From: Pseudomonas sp. PB106
GTDB lineage: Bacteria; Pseudomonadota; Gammaproteobacteria; Pseudomonadales; Pseudomonadaceae
DNA: 64,000 bases
Reading direction: 5' to 3'
Assembly: GCF_009764645.1 (NCBI RefSeq)
Contig: NZ_RWIM01000124.1
Location: forward strand, 31,441-95,440
Made by a program: the position numbers and the translations under genes. Positions 1 to 9,216 of this stretch are shown in pieces. Below the pieces are notes generated by a model. The model worked only from the letters and a program-made list of their open reading frames with translations, was not told the origin of the DNA and did no database searches. The first letter of the stretch is position 1; each line of letters opens with the position of its first letter.

Positions 1-365
1 GTGTAGCGCAAATCGCTGCCACGCTGAGCGCCGCCACGAGAACCGCCGCGACCGCCGCCGAAGAAATCACTGAAGACATCGCCAAAGATGTCAGAGAAGT
101 TCTGACCGCCAAAACCGGCACCGCCGCCACCCATGCTTGGGTCGACGCCGGCATGACCGTACTGGTCGTAAGCTGCGCGCTTGCTGGAGTCGGACAGTAC
201 TTCGTAGGCCTCATTGGCCTCTTTGAACATGTCTTCCGATGCTTTGTCACCGGGATTACGATCGGGGTGGTGCTTCATCGCCAGACGGCGATAGGCCTTC
301 TTCAGGTCTGCATCGCTTGAGCCACGCTCAACACCCAATACTTCGTAAAAATCACGCTTTGCCAT
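1..365 (-). CDS. dnaJ: Chaperone protein DnaJ (N-terminal part, truncated by window edge)
   Basis: Co-chaperone that stimulates the DnaK ATPase and delivers unfolded clients. Only the first ~121 residues lie in the window; the gene runs off the left edge. The reading starts MAKRDFYEVLGV, shows the J-domain with the invariant HPD tripeptide (around residue 33) and then the Gly/Phe-rich linker (repeats of GGG, FGG, GGGRGG). It lies downstream of dnaK on the same strand with a 297-bp gap, the usual Pseudomonas order grpE-dnaK-dnaJ. The ATG at 365-363 is the natural family start. Identification is certain for the part seen. Confidence 0.97.
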   Translation of the reverse strand, partial: MAKRDFYEVLGVERGSSDADLKKAYRRLAMKHHPDRNPGDKASEDMFKEANEAYEVLSDSSKRAAYDQYGHAGVDPSMGGGGAGFGGQNFSDIFGDVFSDFFGGGRGGSRGGAQRGSDLRY

Positions 366-588
366 AAGTCTTCTGCACTCTTGAGGACGTTCGGCAAACC
401 CCTCCTGAGGATGGCCAAACTCGTTGAGCCCCAATACAGGCCCGGACCCAACTCACGTCAATTCAACGATCCTGGTCTTTGATTCTTGCGGTACTTGCGG
501 CGCGAAAAGCAGGAGCATTCCCGGCCATACCGCCAACATCCGAACGTTGTCGCATGCTGTAAAAATTCGCGTATTCCAGATACGCCAA

Positions 589-608
589 CGCGGGAGCTAG
601 CTCCCGCG
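589..608. other. Perfect 20-bp palindrome in the dnaK-dnaJ gap
   Basis: The sequence from 589 to 608 is fully self-complementary (arms CGCGGGAGCT / AGCTCCCGCG). In the dnaK-dnaJ transcript it would form a very stable hairpin, but no U-run follows, so it looks more like an attenuating or processing structure than a full terminator. The core also resembles half of the REP elements elsewhere in this window (GGGAGCT). Confidence 0.6.
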
Positions 609-627
609 CGGCGACATCCTACCAGTC

Positions 628-643
628 ACTGCCTAAAGGCAGT
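628..643 (-). terminator. Small hairpin just after dnaK stop
   Basis: ACTGCC-TTTA-GGCAGT on the minus strand, 20 nt after the dnaK stop codon. The stem is short and lacks a U-tract. Together with the palindrome at 589-608 it may reduce read-through from dnaK into dnaJ or set the 3' end of a dnaK mRNA. Confidence 0.4.
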
Positions 644-662
644 CAACCGGCCGACCAACAAC

Positions 663-2579
<1,917 letters not shown>

Positions 2580-2660
2580 GTTCACTCTCCCGAAACTTTG
2601 GATTTGGATGCCGCAGCAGTGGTGGCTGACTGCGGTAGCACTTAAACGCTTGACTTCTAA

Positions 2661-2686
2661 ATGGGGGCCTTGCGGCTAATTTCAAG
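2661..2686 (-). promoter_or_regulatory. Sigma-32 heat-shock promoter of dnaK
   Basis: On the minus strand CTTGAA (2686-2681), 14 nt, CCCCAT (2666-2661): an exact match to the core RpoH consensus. The -35 box overlaps the grpE stop codon. Predicted transcription start is near 2654, giving a leader of roughly 75 nt before the dnaK ATG. Confidence 0.85.
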
Positions 2687-3248
2687 CCTTCTCGTCAATC
2701 GAAGGCGAAATTGGCGCAGGCGCCTTGCTGACCACAACCATGGCCGGGCGCAACAGGCGACCGTTGAGCTGGTAGCCCTTCTGAAACACCTTCAGAACAC
2801 TGTTCGGTTCTACGTCGGCGCTTTCCTGCATGGCCATCGCCTGATGGTGAACGGCGTTGAACGGTTCGCCATGCGGATCGATCGCTTCAAGCTGATAACG
2901 CTTGAGGGTGTCGTGGAACATTTTCAGCGTCAGCTCGATGCCTTCACGCATCGGACGGATGCTTTCGTCGTCCGGGTTCGACAGCTCAAGGCCACGCTCC
3001 AGGCTGTCGACGATCGGCAGCAAGTCGCTGGCGAATTTCTCCAGGGCAAACTTGTGCGCCTTCTCGACGTCCTGTTCGGCACGGCGGCGGACGTTCTGCA
3101 GATCGGCAGCTACGCGCAGAGATTGATCTTGCGCTGCGGCCAATTGCTCTTCGAGCACTTGCACACGGGTCGCCAGGTCATCACTCGAACCTTCCGGCGC
3201 CTGAGGGGCATCTGGGTTTTGCGTATCTACTGTCTGTTCGTCAGCCAT
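2682..3248 (-). CDS. grpE: Nucleotide exchange factor GrpE
   Basis: Exchanges ADP on DnaK and completes the Hsp70 cycle. 188 residues, normal for the family. An acidic disordered N-terminus is followed by a long helical region (about residues 27-75, including LQNVRRRAEQD) and the C-terminal beta-domain with the family pattern around QKGYQLNGRLLRPAMVVVSK. The ATG follows AAGGAG at good spacing. It is first in the grpE-dnaK-dnaJ cluster, has its own sigma-32 promoter, and faces recN across a 240-bp divergent region. Confidence 0.98.
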   Translation of the reverse strand: MADEQTVDTQNPDAPQAPEGSSDDLATRVQVLEEQLAAAQDQSLRVAADLQNVRRRAEQDVEKAHKFALEKFASDLLPIVDSLERGLELSNPDDESIRPMREGIELTLKMFHDTLKRYQLEAIDPHGEPFNAVHHQAMAMQESADVEPNSVLKVFQKGYQLNGRLLRPAMVVVSKAPAPISPSIDEKA

Positions 3249-3303
3249 AGAATTCTCCTTTCAATTTCGTCCGCGAGCCTGACTCGCGCTTCTGTGCCGA
3301 TAT

Positions 3304-3329
3304 ATGGGGCCGCAAAATCAGGCTTCAAG
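3304..3329 (-). promoter_or_regulatory. Sigma-32 heat-shock promoter of grpE
   Basis: CTTGAA (3329-3324), 14-nt spacer, CCCCAT (3309-3304) on the minus strand, again an exact core RpoH match with the same spacer as at dnaK. A second CTTGAA copy lies just upstream (3334-3339). Expected start near 3297, about 50 nt before the grpE ATG. Confidence 0.85.
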
Positions 3330-3427
3330 GGCCTTCAAGGATTAACCCTACAAAAAAGTGCCGCTTTCTCATTCCCGGATGCGCTAAGAAGATTCTTCAT
3401 TCAAGCGAATCGAGCTAAGACAGGGCA

Positions 3428-3457
3428 TTGTCAGCGCGAAACAAAACACTGTATAAA
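3428..3457 (+). promoter_or_regulatory. Probable sigma-70 promoter of recN
   Basis: TTGTCA (3428-3433), 18-nt spacer, TATAAA (3452-3457). The -10 lies inside the LexA box, so bound LexA would block polymerase directly. Confidence 0.6.
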
Positions 3458-3464
3458 CAACCAG
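3449..3464 (+). promoter_or_regulatory. LexA (SOS) box of recN
   Basis: CTG-TATAAACAAC-CAG: the 16-bp SOS operator form with both outer triplets intact, 25 bp before the recN start. recN is a standard member of the SOS regulon in Pseudomonas. Confidence 0.85.
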
Positions 3465-3488
3465 ACCTTTCGCTTGGGAGCGGCCTTT

Positions 3489-5162
3489 ATGCTGGTGCAC
3501 CTGTCCGTACATAACTACGCCATCGTTGAACACCTCGATCTTGAACTCGATCGCGGGATGAGCGTGATCACAGGGGAAACCGGCGCCGGCAAGTCGATCA
3601 TGCTCGACGCCCTGGGCCTGACCTTGGGTGATCGCGCCGACAGCGGCGTGGTTCGTCCCGGAGCCGACAAGGCCGATATCCTCGCGACCTTCGATCTCGC
3701 CGACATTCCCGAAGCCAGCGCCTGGCTGGCCGAGCGCGATCTGGAAACCGAAGGCCCGTGCATCCTGCGCCGGGTGATCACCTCAGAGGGACGCTCGCGC
3801 GGCTATATCAACGGCACCCCCTGCCCGCTTGGCGACCTGAAGTCCCTCGGCGAATTGCTGATCGATATCCACAGCCAGCACGAACACCAATCTCTGCTGA
3901 AAACCGATACCCATCGGCGCCTGCTGGATGAATACGCCGGCGCCACCGATCTGGCCCGCCAGGTGCACCTCGCTGCCCAGCGCTGGCGCCAGACCCGCCA
4001 GGAACTGGAGCGTCTTTCCAACTCTGGCGATGAGCAACGCGCACGCCATCAATTGCTTAGCTACCAGTTGGAAGAACTGGAAAACCTCGGCCTCGGCGAT
4101 AACGAGCTCGAGCAATTGGAGCAGGAACACAAAAACCTGACCAACGCCGAAACCCTGCTGGGCATCTGCCGACAAGTGGTCGAGCAATGCAGCGAGAGTG
4201 ATTCAGGAAATGTCCTGAACGCGCTGACCGCGAGCCTCAATCGGTTATCGAGTGTGAATAATTCGGTTGGCGCACTGGGAGAAGCCAGCAGTCTGCTGAC
4301 CAGTGCACAAATCCAGGTCGAAGAGGCAGTCGGCGAACTCAACCGCTTCCTCGATAACTTCGATGCCGATCCGGCACGCCTGCAATATCTGGAAGAACGC
4401 CTCGACGCCATCTATACCCTGGCGCGCAAACACCGGATTCAACCGACGGAAGTCGGGGAGATGCAGCAGAAGCTGCTGGATGAGATCGAAACCCTCAACG
4501 CCAATGACGAATCCATTGAACGCTTGAGCGAAGAACTGGCCTCCTACGCCCGGCACTATCAAGAAAAAGCACGGGAACTGAGCGATCTGCGCCATCAGGC
4601 CGCCGGCAGCCTCGCCAGCGCGGTTGAACAGGAGATTCAGCGGCTGGGCATGCCTGGCGGTCGATTCACCATCGAATTGAAGGCCAACAGCAGCGATGAA
4701 TTGCTGCCCAATGGACTGGAACAGGTCGAATTACTGGTCAGCGCCAACCCTGGCCAGCCGCTGAAGGCGCTGGCGAAAGTCGCTTCTGGCGGCGAGCTGT
4801 CACGGATCAGCCTGGCGATTCAGGTGATCACCGCGCAGACGTCCCGCGTGCCAACGCTGGTGTTTGACGAAGTGGACGTGGGTATCGGTGGTCCAACCGC
4901 TGAAATTGTCGGCCAACTGTTGCGGCGCCTCGGCGATCGCGGGCAGGTACTGACCGTCACCCACTTGCCGCAAGTGGCAGCGCAGGGTCATCAGCATTTG
5001 TTCGTGCACAAGGTGCGCGGTGAACAGGCGACTCACACCGCCGTGTCCAAACTGAGCAAGAACGATCGCATCGAAGAAGTGGCGCGGATGCTTGGCGGCA
5101 TTGATCTGACCAAGGAATCCTTGGCTCACGCGAAGAAAATGGTGGTTACCGCGAAGGTTTAA
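3489..5162 (+). CDS. recN: DNA repair protein RecN
   Basis: SMC-like ATPase that helps repair double-strand breaks. From the ATG at 3489 the product has 557 residues, normal for Pseudomonas; the frame is open further upstream but only the part from MLVHLSVHNYAIVEHL is RecN. Walker A is GETGAGKSIMLDA (about residues 28-40); a long coiled-coil centre runs through about 170-360; the ABC signature ASGGELSRISLA and Walker B TLVFDEVDVGIGG are near the C-terminus. Control by LexA is expected from the operator at 3449-3464. A hairpin after the gene separates it from the convergent fur. Confidence 0.97.
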   Translation: MLVHLSVHNYAIVEHLDLELDRGMSVITGETGAGKSIMLDALGLTLGDRADSGVVRPGADKADILATFDLADIPEASAWLAERDLETEGPCILRRVITSEGRSRGYINGTPCPLGDLKSLGELLIDIHSQHEHQSLLKTDTHRRLLDEYAGATDLARQVHLAAQRWRQTRQELERLSNSGDEQRARHQLLSYQLEELENLGLGDNELEQLEQEHKNLTNAETLLGICRQVVEQCSESDSGNVLNALTASLNRLSSVNNSVGALGEASSLLTSAQIQVEEAVGELNRFLDNFDADPARLQYLEERLDAIYTLARKHRIQPTEVGEMQQKLLDEIETLNANDESIERLSEELASYARHYQEKARELSDLRHQAAGSLASAVEQEIQRLGMPGGRFTIELKANSSDELLPNGLEQVELLVSANPGQPLKALAKVASGGELSRISLAIQVITAQTSRVPTLVFDEVDVGIGGPTAEIVGQLLRRLGDRGQVLTVTHLPQVAAQGHQHLFVHKVRGEQATHTAVSKLSKNDRIEEVARMLGGIDLTKESLAHAKKMVVTAKV

Positions 5163-5178
5163 GAAACGCTAGACAGCA

Positions 5179-5204
5179 CGAAGGCGACCCTTGGGTCGCC
5201 TTCG
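5179..5204. terminator. Terminator between recN and fur
   Basis: CGAAGGCGACCC-TT-GGGTCGCCTTCG, a 12-bp perfect stem just after recN, partly T-rich downstream (TTCGTTTCG). A second weaker dyad (CGCGAAT/ATTCGCG, 5212-5230) follows. It probably serves both convergent genes. Confidence 0.7.
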
Positions 5205-5238
5205 TTCGTTTCGCGAATGTGAAATTCGCGCGACATGC

Positions 5239-5643
5239 TTACTTTTTCTTGCGGACGTACAGCACCAGGTTGTGATCAACCAACTCGACACCGTGCTCCT
5301 CGGCAATTGCCTTCTGGAGCTTTTCGATTTCAATGCTGACGAATTCGACGACTTCACCGGTTTCCACGTTGACCATATGGTCGTGGTGGCCACCGTCAGC
5401 CAATTCGAATACCGCGTGGCCACCGTCGAAGTTGTGACGGACCACGAGGCCAGCCGCTTCGAACTGAGTCAGTACACGGTAAACCGTGGCCAGACCGACG
5501 TCCTCACCAGCTTCCATCAACGCCTTGTAGACGTCCTCGGCACTCATGTGACGCTGCTCGGTAGAGTCGAGCATTTGCAGGATCTTGACCCGTGGCAGGG
5601 TCACTTTGAGGCCGGCTTTGCGTAGTTCGCTATTTTCAACCAT
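5239..5643 (-). CDS. fur: Ferric uptake regulator Fur
   Basis: Fe(II)-dependent repressor of iron-acquisition genes. 134 residues, usual length. The N-terminal winged helix (MVENSELRKAGLKVTLPR…) is followed by the dimerisation/metal domain with GGHHDHMVNVETGEVVEF. The protein contains no cysteine at all: the position after HHDHMV is Asn, so there is no CxxC structural zinc site. The gene is divergent from bamE with a 97-bp shared upstream region, the conserved Pseudomonas arrangement. Confidence 0.98.
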   Translation of the reverse strand: MVENSELRKAGLKVTLPRVKILQMLDSTEQRHMSAEDVYKALMEAGEDVGLATVYRVLTQFEAAGLVVRHNFDGGHAVFELADGGHHDHMVNVETGEVVEFVSIEIEKLQKAIAEEHGVELVDHNLVLYVRKKK

Positions 5644-5666
5644 GGTCAGCTTTCTCGCGATGCTGC

Positions 5667-5695
5667 TTCGCAGCTTCTCTTAATGCGGGTATGAT
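5667..5695 (+). promoter_or_regulatory. Possible promoter of bamE
   Basis: TTCGCA (5667-5672), 17 nt, TATGAT (5690-5695). The -10 is good and the -35 weak. It overlaps the upstream region of the divergent fur gene. Confidence 0.45.
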
Positions 5696-5740
5696 CGGCG
5701 TTTACGTTGTCCCAGCCAAGATAGTGGAAGTCGCCCACCG

Positions 5741-6268
5741 ATGCAAAACACCAAGCTCTTGCTAACCAGTTTCACCTTTGTGGGACTGCTCGCACTCGCC
5801 GGTTGTTCATTCCCCGGGGTTTACAAAATCGACATCCAGCAGGGCAATGTCGTCACGCAGGACATGATAGACCAGTTACGCCCGGGAATGACCCGGCCGC
5901 AAGTACGGTTTATCATGGGTAACCCTCTGCTTGCCGACACGTTCCATGCCGATCGCTGGGATTATCTGTACAGCCTGCAACCGGGTGGCGGTGAACGCCA
6001 ACAGGAACGCATTAGCGTTATTTTCAACTCAAACGACCAGCTTGTCAGCCTGTCCGGTGACTTTATGCCGGGCGTCAGCCGTGACGAAGCCATTCTCGGC
6101 AAGGACAGTGGCACGACTGTGACCGCTCCTGCTGAAAACGCCGAGAAGCCACAGCCGGAAAAACCGGCCAAGCCAGGTTCCTTGCTGGATCAGATCCAGA
6201 AGGACGTCGATGGTGTCGAAACCGTTCCGGTTCCAACACCAGAGCCGCTGGACACCTCGCCGCAATAA
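5741..6268 (+). CDS. bamE: Outer membrane protein assembly factor BamE (OmlA/SmpA lipoprotein)
   Basis: Lipoprotein subunit of the BAM complex that inserts beta-barrel proteins into the outer membrane. 175 residues. The signal peptide ends in the lipobox LALAGC (about residues 17-22), the lipidated cysteine being followed by SFPG. The SmpA/OmlA fold is marked by QGNVVTQDMIDQLRPGMTRPQV and the VRFIMGNPLL and DRWDYLY motifs. The C-terminus is extended by a Pro/Glu-rich tail (PAENAEKPQPEKPAKPG), common in Pseudomonas OmlA. Divergent from fur; ended by a strong bidirectional terminator. Confidence 0.96.
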   Translation: MQNTKLLLTSFTFVGLLALAGCSFPGVYKIDIQQGNVVTQDMIDQLRPGMTRPQVRFIMGNPLLADTFHADRWDYLYSLQPGGGERQQERISVIFNSNDQLVSLSGDFMPGVSRDEAILGKDSGTTVTAPAENAEKPQPEKPAKPGSLLDQIQKDVDGVETVPVPTPEPLDTSPQ

Positions 6269-6278
6269 TTTGCGACGC

Positions 6279-6311
6279 AATAAAAAACCCGGAAATTCCG
6301 GGTTTTTTATT
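6279..6311. terminator. Bidirectional intrinsic terminator
   Basis: A 16-bp perfect stem around a single A: AATAAAAAACCCGGAA / TTCCGGGTTTTTTATT. A-tract and T-tract on both sides let it end bamE on the plus strand and rnfH on the minus strand. Confidence 0.92.
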
Positions 6312-6327
6312 GCCTGCGATCTGGCAT

Positions 6328-6642
6328 TTACTGATTTCGAGCCTTGGCTTCAGCAGCCTTGGCCGCACGCAAGCGCCTCACCTCTTTAGGATCGGCGAGC
6401 AACGGACGGTAAATCTCGATGCGATCCCCCGCCTCAATCACCCGCGTATCCGGGTCAGCCACCACCTTACCGAAGATACCCAGCGAACACTCGCGCAGAT
6501 TCAGCTCGGGAAACTCGCTACCGATACCCGACGCCATCACTGCCGCCCGAACCGTCGTCCCCGGCGTCACACTAATCGAGCGCAAGGCCTGACGATCAAC
6601 GGCGGCGTAAACGACCTCTATCTCGATCACCGGCTCAACCAT
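6328..6642 (-). CDS. RnfH-family ubiquitin-fold protein (RatB)
   Basis: Small protein of the RnfH/UPF0125 family (ubiquitin-like beta-grasp), usually encoded with ratA; its biochemical role is unsettled. From the ATG at 6642 it has 104 residues beginning MVEPVIEIEVVYA; the further in-frame upstream codons lie inside ratA. Family marks are the hydrophobic IEIEVVYA strand and AGDRIEIYRPLLADPKEVRRLRA near the C-terminus, then a Lys/Ala-rich tail. The start overlaps the ratA stop by 8 nt, so the two are translationally coupled. Shares the terminator at 6279-6311 with bamE. Confidence 0.9.
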   Translation of the reverse strand: MVEPVIEIEVVYAAVDRQALRSISVTPGTTVRAAVMASGIGSEFPELNLRECSLGIFGKVVADPDTRVIEAGDRIEIYRPLLADPKEVRRLRAAKAAEAKARNQ

Positions 6643-7069
6643 GCATCTGCTTGGCACGTTGGCAGAACGCATCCACCAAGGTATTAGCAGCCTGATTGAA
6701 CAGCGGCCCCAACGTAGCGCGCACCAGCGGCCCTGCGTAATCGAACGACAAGTCCAGGCTGATCTTGCAGGCCTTATCGTTCAGCACCTTGAACACCCAG
6801 ACGCCGTGCAACTGGTTGAAGGGGCCTTCTTCCAGATTCATCTCGATCGACTGCCCAGGCACCAGCGTATTGCGCGTCACGAAATGCTGACTGAGCCCGC
6901 CCTTCGCCACCCCCACGCTGGCGCGCATATGTTCCGGCGAGCTTTCCAGCACTTCAGCAGATGAGCACCACGGCAGGAATTCCGGGTAACGCGCCACGTC
7001 GTTGACCAGGTCGTAGAGAAATTGCGCCGGGTACGGCAGCAATGCCGATCGTTGAATATGTGTCGTCAT
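6635..7069 (-). CDS. ratA: RatA-family START/COQ10-like protein
   Basis: Member of the polyketide cyclase/COQ10 family. In E. coli RatA was described as binding the 50S subunit and blocking subunit joining; the homologous fold also binds ubiquinone, so which role applies here cannot be decided. 144 residues from MTTHIQRSALLPYPAQ, preceded by GGAAG. Characteristic residues include YDLVNDVARYPEFLPWC and the C-terminal helix LVDAFCQRAKQMHG. It lies between the transporter gene and rnfH, 7 bp after the transporter stop, and is divergently linked to smpB, the arrangement common in gamma-proteobacteria. Confidence 0.93.
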   Translation of the reverse strand: MTTHIQRSALLPYPAQFLYDLVNDVARYPEFLPWCSSAEVLESSPEHMRASVGVAKGGLSQHFVTRNTLVPGQSIEMNLEEGPFNQLHGVWVFKVLNDKACKISLDLSFDYAGPLVRATLGPLFNQAANTLVDAFCQRAKQMHG

Positions 7070-7076
7070 GTGAGCG

Positions 7077-8480
7077 TTACTTCCAGAGCTGAGCGGCAAA
7101 CACTACAAGAATGCCGATGGGCGCCACGTAGCGCATCAAGAACAAAGACAGGGCAAACAGTGCCGGGTTGCGGATCGACAACTCCTCGCGCACCGCATCT
7201 CGCCCCATCACCCAGCCGGCGAACAGCACGAAACACAGGCCACCGAGCGGCAACATGATCCGCGAAGTGAAGAAATCGATCACGCCAAAGAAGTCCAGAC
7301 CGCTCTTCGCTCCCCACTGGTAGAGCTGGAACACCCCGCCTTCGTTCACGAAAAATTTGGCTTCCTTCCAGATATTGAAGGAGAACACCGTGCCCAGACC
7401 GACGAACCAGCAAGTGAAAGCAAGCCAGAAAGTCACCCAAGCGCGGCTGACTTTAGTGCGTTCAACCAGATAGGCAACCATCGGTTCCAGCAAGGAAATC
7501 GCCGAACTCCAGGCGGCAATCGCCACCAGCACAAAGAACACCACGCCCATCAACTGACCGAAAGCCACGTTACCAAAGGCAAATGGCAGACTGACGAACA
7601 TCAGGCCCGGCCCCTCGCTAGGGTTCAAGCCTCCGGCAAACACAATCGGGAACAAGGCCAGACCGGCAATCAGCGAAACAAAGGTATCGAGCAGCGCCAC
7701 GCCGACAACTGTGCCCGACAACGACGAGCTCTTCGGCATGTAAGCGCCGTAGATCATGATCGAGCCGACACCCACGCTCAGCGAGAAGAACGCGTGCCCC
7801 ATCGCTGGCAGCAAGCCGTCGAGGACTTTCTCCGGATGGAAGTCGAACATGAAATGCACGCCTTCCATGAAATGCCCGGTGGTCATGCTGTAACCCAGCA
7901 ACACCAGAATCATCACGAACAGCAGCGGCATCATGATGCGCAGACTGCGCTCAAGCCCCGCGACCACGCCTTTGGCGATGACGAAGGCCGACAACAGCAT
8001 AAAAATCGTGTGCCAAAGTGTCAGACGCCATGGATTGGAGATGACATTGCCGAAATAGGCACCGACCTGATCAGCCGTGGCGCCCTGGAAGTCGCCGCGC
8101 CCCATGTCGACGATGTAGTCCAGCGACCAGCCGCCGACCACGCTATAGAAAGACAGGATCAACAATGCCGTGATCATCCCGGCAAATGCCCCCCACGACC
8201 ATTTGCCCGAGTGCCCGGCTTCCAGCGCCAGCACCTTCAAGGCGTTCGCCGGACTCTGCCGGGCGCGCCGGCCGATCAGGGTTTCAGCGAGCATGACCGG
8301 GATGCCGATCAGCGCGATGCACGCCAGAAACATCAGCACAAAGGCGCCGCCGCCGTAGACCCCGACCATGTAGGGGAACTTCCAGATACTACCCAGTCCC
8401 ACGGCCGAACCGGTCGCGGCGAGTATGAATACCCAGCGGCTAGCCCAACTGCCGTGGACAGAAACCTTGTCTGTCGACAT
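7077..8480 (-). CDS. Sodium-dependent transporter, NSS/SNF family
   Basis: Inner-membrane Na+-coupled symporter of the neurotransmitter:sodium symporter family (LeuT fold), probably for an amino acid or related compound; the substrate cannot be read from the sequence. 467 residues with about 11-12 hydrophobic helices. TM1 carries the unwound Na+/substrate motif GSAVGLGSIWKFPYMVG; a GxxxG-rich TM6 region contains FFSLSVGVGSIMIYGAYMPK. The gene is upstream of ratA-rnfH and could be co-transcribed with them (7-bp gap). A 119-bp divergent region separates it from smpB. Confidence 0.93.
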   Translation of the reverse strand: MSTDKVSVHGSWASRWVFILAATGSAVGLGSIWKFPYMVGVYGGGAFVLMFLACIALIGIPVMLAETLIGRRARQSPANALKVLALEAGHSGKWSWGAFAGMITALLILSFYSVVGGWSLDYIVDMGRGDFQGATADQVGAYFGNVISNPWRLTLWHTIFMLLSAFVIAKGVVAGLERSLRIMMPLLFVMILVLLGYSMTTGHFMEGVHFMFDFHPEKVLDGLLPAMGHAFFSLSVGVGSIMIYGAYMPKSSSLSGTVVGVALLDTFVSLIAGLALFPIVFAGGLNPSEGPGLMFVSLPFAFGNVAFGQLMGVVFFVLVAIAAWSSAISLLEPMVAYLVERTKVSRAWVTFWLAFTCWFVGLGTVFSFNIWKEAKFFVNEGGVFQLYQWGAKSGLDFFGVIDFFTSRIMLPLGGLCFVLFAGWVMGRDAVREELSIRNPALFALSLFLMRYVAPIGILVVFAAQLWK

Positions 8481-8584
8481 CGTTTATCACGCCCAAGCGT
8501 TAGAAAAAGAGGCCGCATTGTCCGGGATTCACTCAACCTGCTCAAGCACGCAGCATCACCGTAGCCGACAGCCGTTTATCTCCA

Positions 8585-8590
8585 TATAAT
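8585..8590 (+). promoter_or_regulatory. TATAAT -10 box immediately before smpB
   Basis: A perfect -10 hexamer ends 9 bp before the smpB ATG; a start 6-7 nt downstream would fall within about 3 nt of the ATG, giving a nearly leaderless mRNA. The -35 region (around 8562-8570) is poor. No Shine-Dalgarno sequence is visible (GCCGCCCCT precedes ATG). Confidence 0.5.
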
Positions 8591-8599
8591 GCCGCCCCT

Positions 8600-9082
8600 A
8601 TGGCTAAACAGAAGAAACACCCAACAGGGACCATCGCGCAGAACAAAAAGGCGCGACACGATTACTTCATCGAGCACAAGTTCGAGGCTGGTCTGGTCCT
8701 GGCCGGCTGGGAAGTAAAAAGTCTGCGGGCAAGCAAGCTACAGCTGGTCGACAGCTATGTCCTGCTCAAGGATGGCGAAGCGTGGTTGCTCGGCAGCCAC
8801 ATCACGCCTCTGATGACCGCAAGCACCCACGTCATCGCTGACCCGGTGCGTACGCGCAAGTTGCTGCTCAACCGCCGCGAGCTGGAAAAGCTTGCAGCGA
8901 TGGTGCAGCAAAAGGGTTACGCCTGCGTCTGCCTGTCCTGGTACTGGAGCAAGCACATGGTCAAGTGCGAGATTGCTCTGGGCAAGGGCAAGAAGGAATA
9001 CGACAAGCGTGACACCGAACGCGAACGCGATGCCGGACGTGAGCTGCAGCGCGCTGTGCGTAACAAGGGCAAGGAAGACTAG
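8600..9082 (+). CDS. smpB: SsrA-binding protein SmpB
   Basis: Binds tmRNA and delivers it to stalled ribosomes for trans-translation. 160 residues, normal length. OB-fold core with NKKARHDYFIEHKFEAGLVLAGWEVKSLR, the conserved region around GEAWLLGSHI and the KGKKEYDKRDTERERDAGRELQR tail that folds into the mRNA channel. Its RNA partner ssrA is encoded about 9.3 kb downstream in this window. The start lacks an obvious ribosome binding site (see the -10 entry). Confidence 0.99.
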   Translation: MAKQKKHPTGTIAQNKKARHDYFIEHKFEAGLVLAGWEVKSLRASKLQLVDSYVLLKDGEAWLLGSHITPLMTASTHVIADPVRTRKLLLNRRELEKLAAMVQQKGYACVCLSWYWSKHMVKCEIALGKGKKEYDKRDTERERDAGRELQRAVRNKGKED

Positions 9083-9094
9083 TCTTCCCCTTTG

Positions 9095-9210
9095 AAAGCA
9101 AAGATCGTCCGATCGCGGCCCGAGCCTTCGGCAGCTCCTACACAGGAATTCGCATTTCCCTGTAGGAGCTGCCGCAGGCTCGGGCCGCGATCGGACGATC
9201 TTTTGCTTTA
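9095..9210. repeat. Long REP pair (REPIN-like), GATCG/CAGCTCCTACA family
   Basis: Two inverted copies, 9096-9132 and 9171-9209, form a stem of about 40 bp around a short centre. The inner part (GGCAGCTCCTACA / TGTAGGAGCTGCC) is the same as in the repeats at 54316, 60461 and 63949, but here it is extended with GATCGTCCGATCGCGGCCC. It lies between the convergent smpB and lldR and may also act as their terminator. Confidence 0.85.
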
Positions 9211-9216
9211 AAAAAA

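Noticed and set aside
2661..3488. Extension of the recN frame upstream to 2661
   Set aside because: The open frame crosses grpE, the grpE promoter and the LexA box; RecN homology begins at the ATG at 3489 and gives the usual 557 residues.
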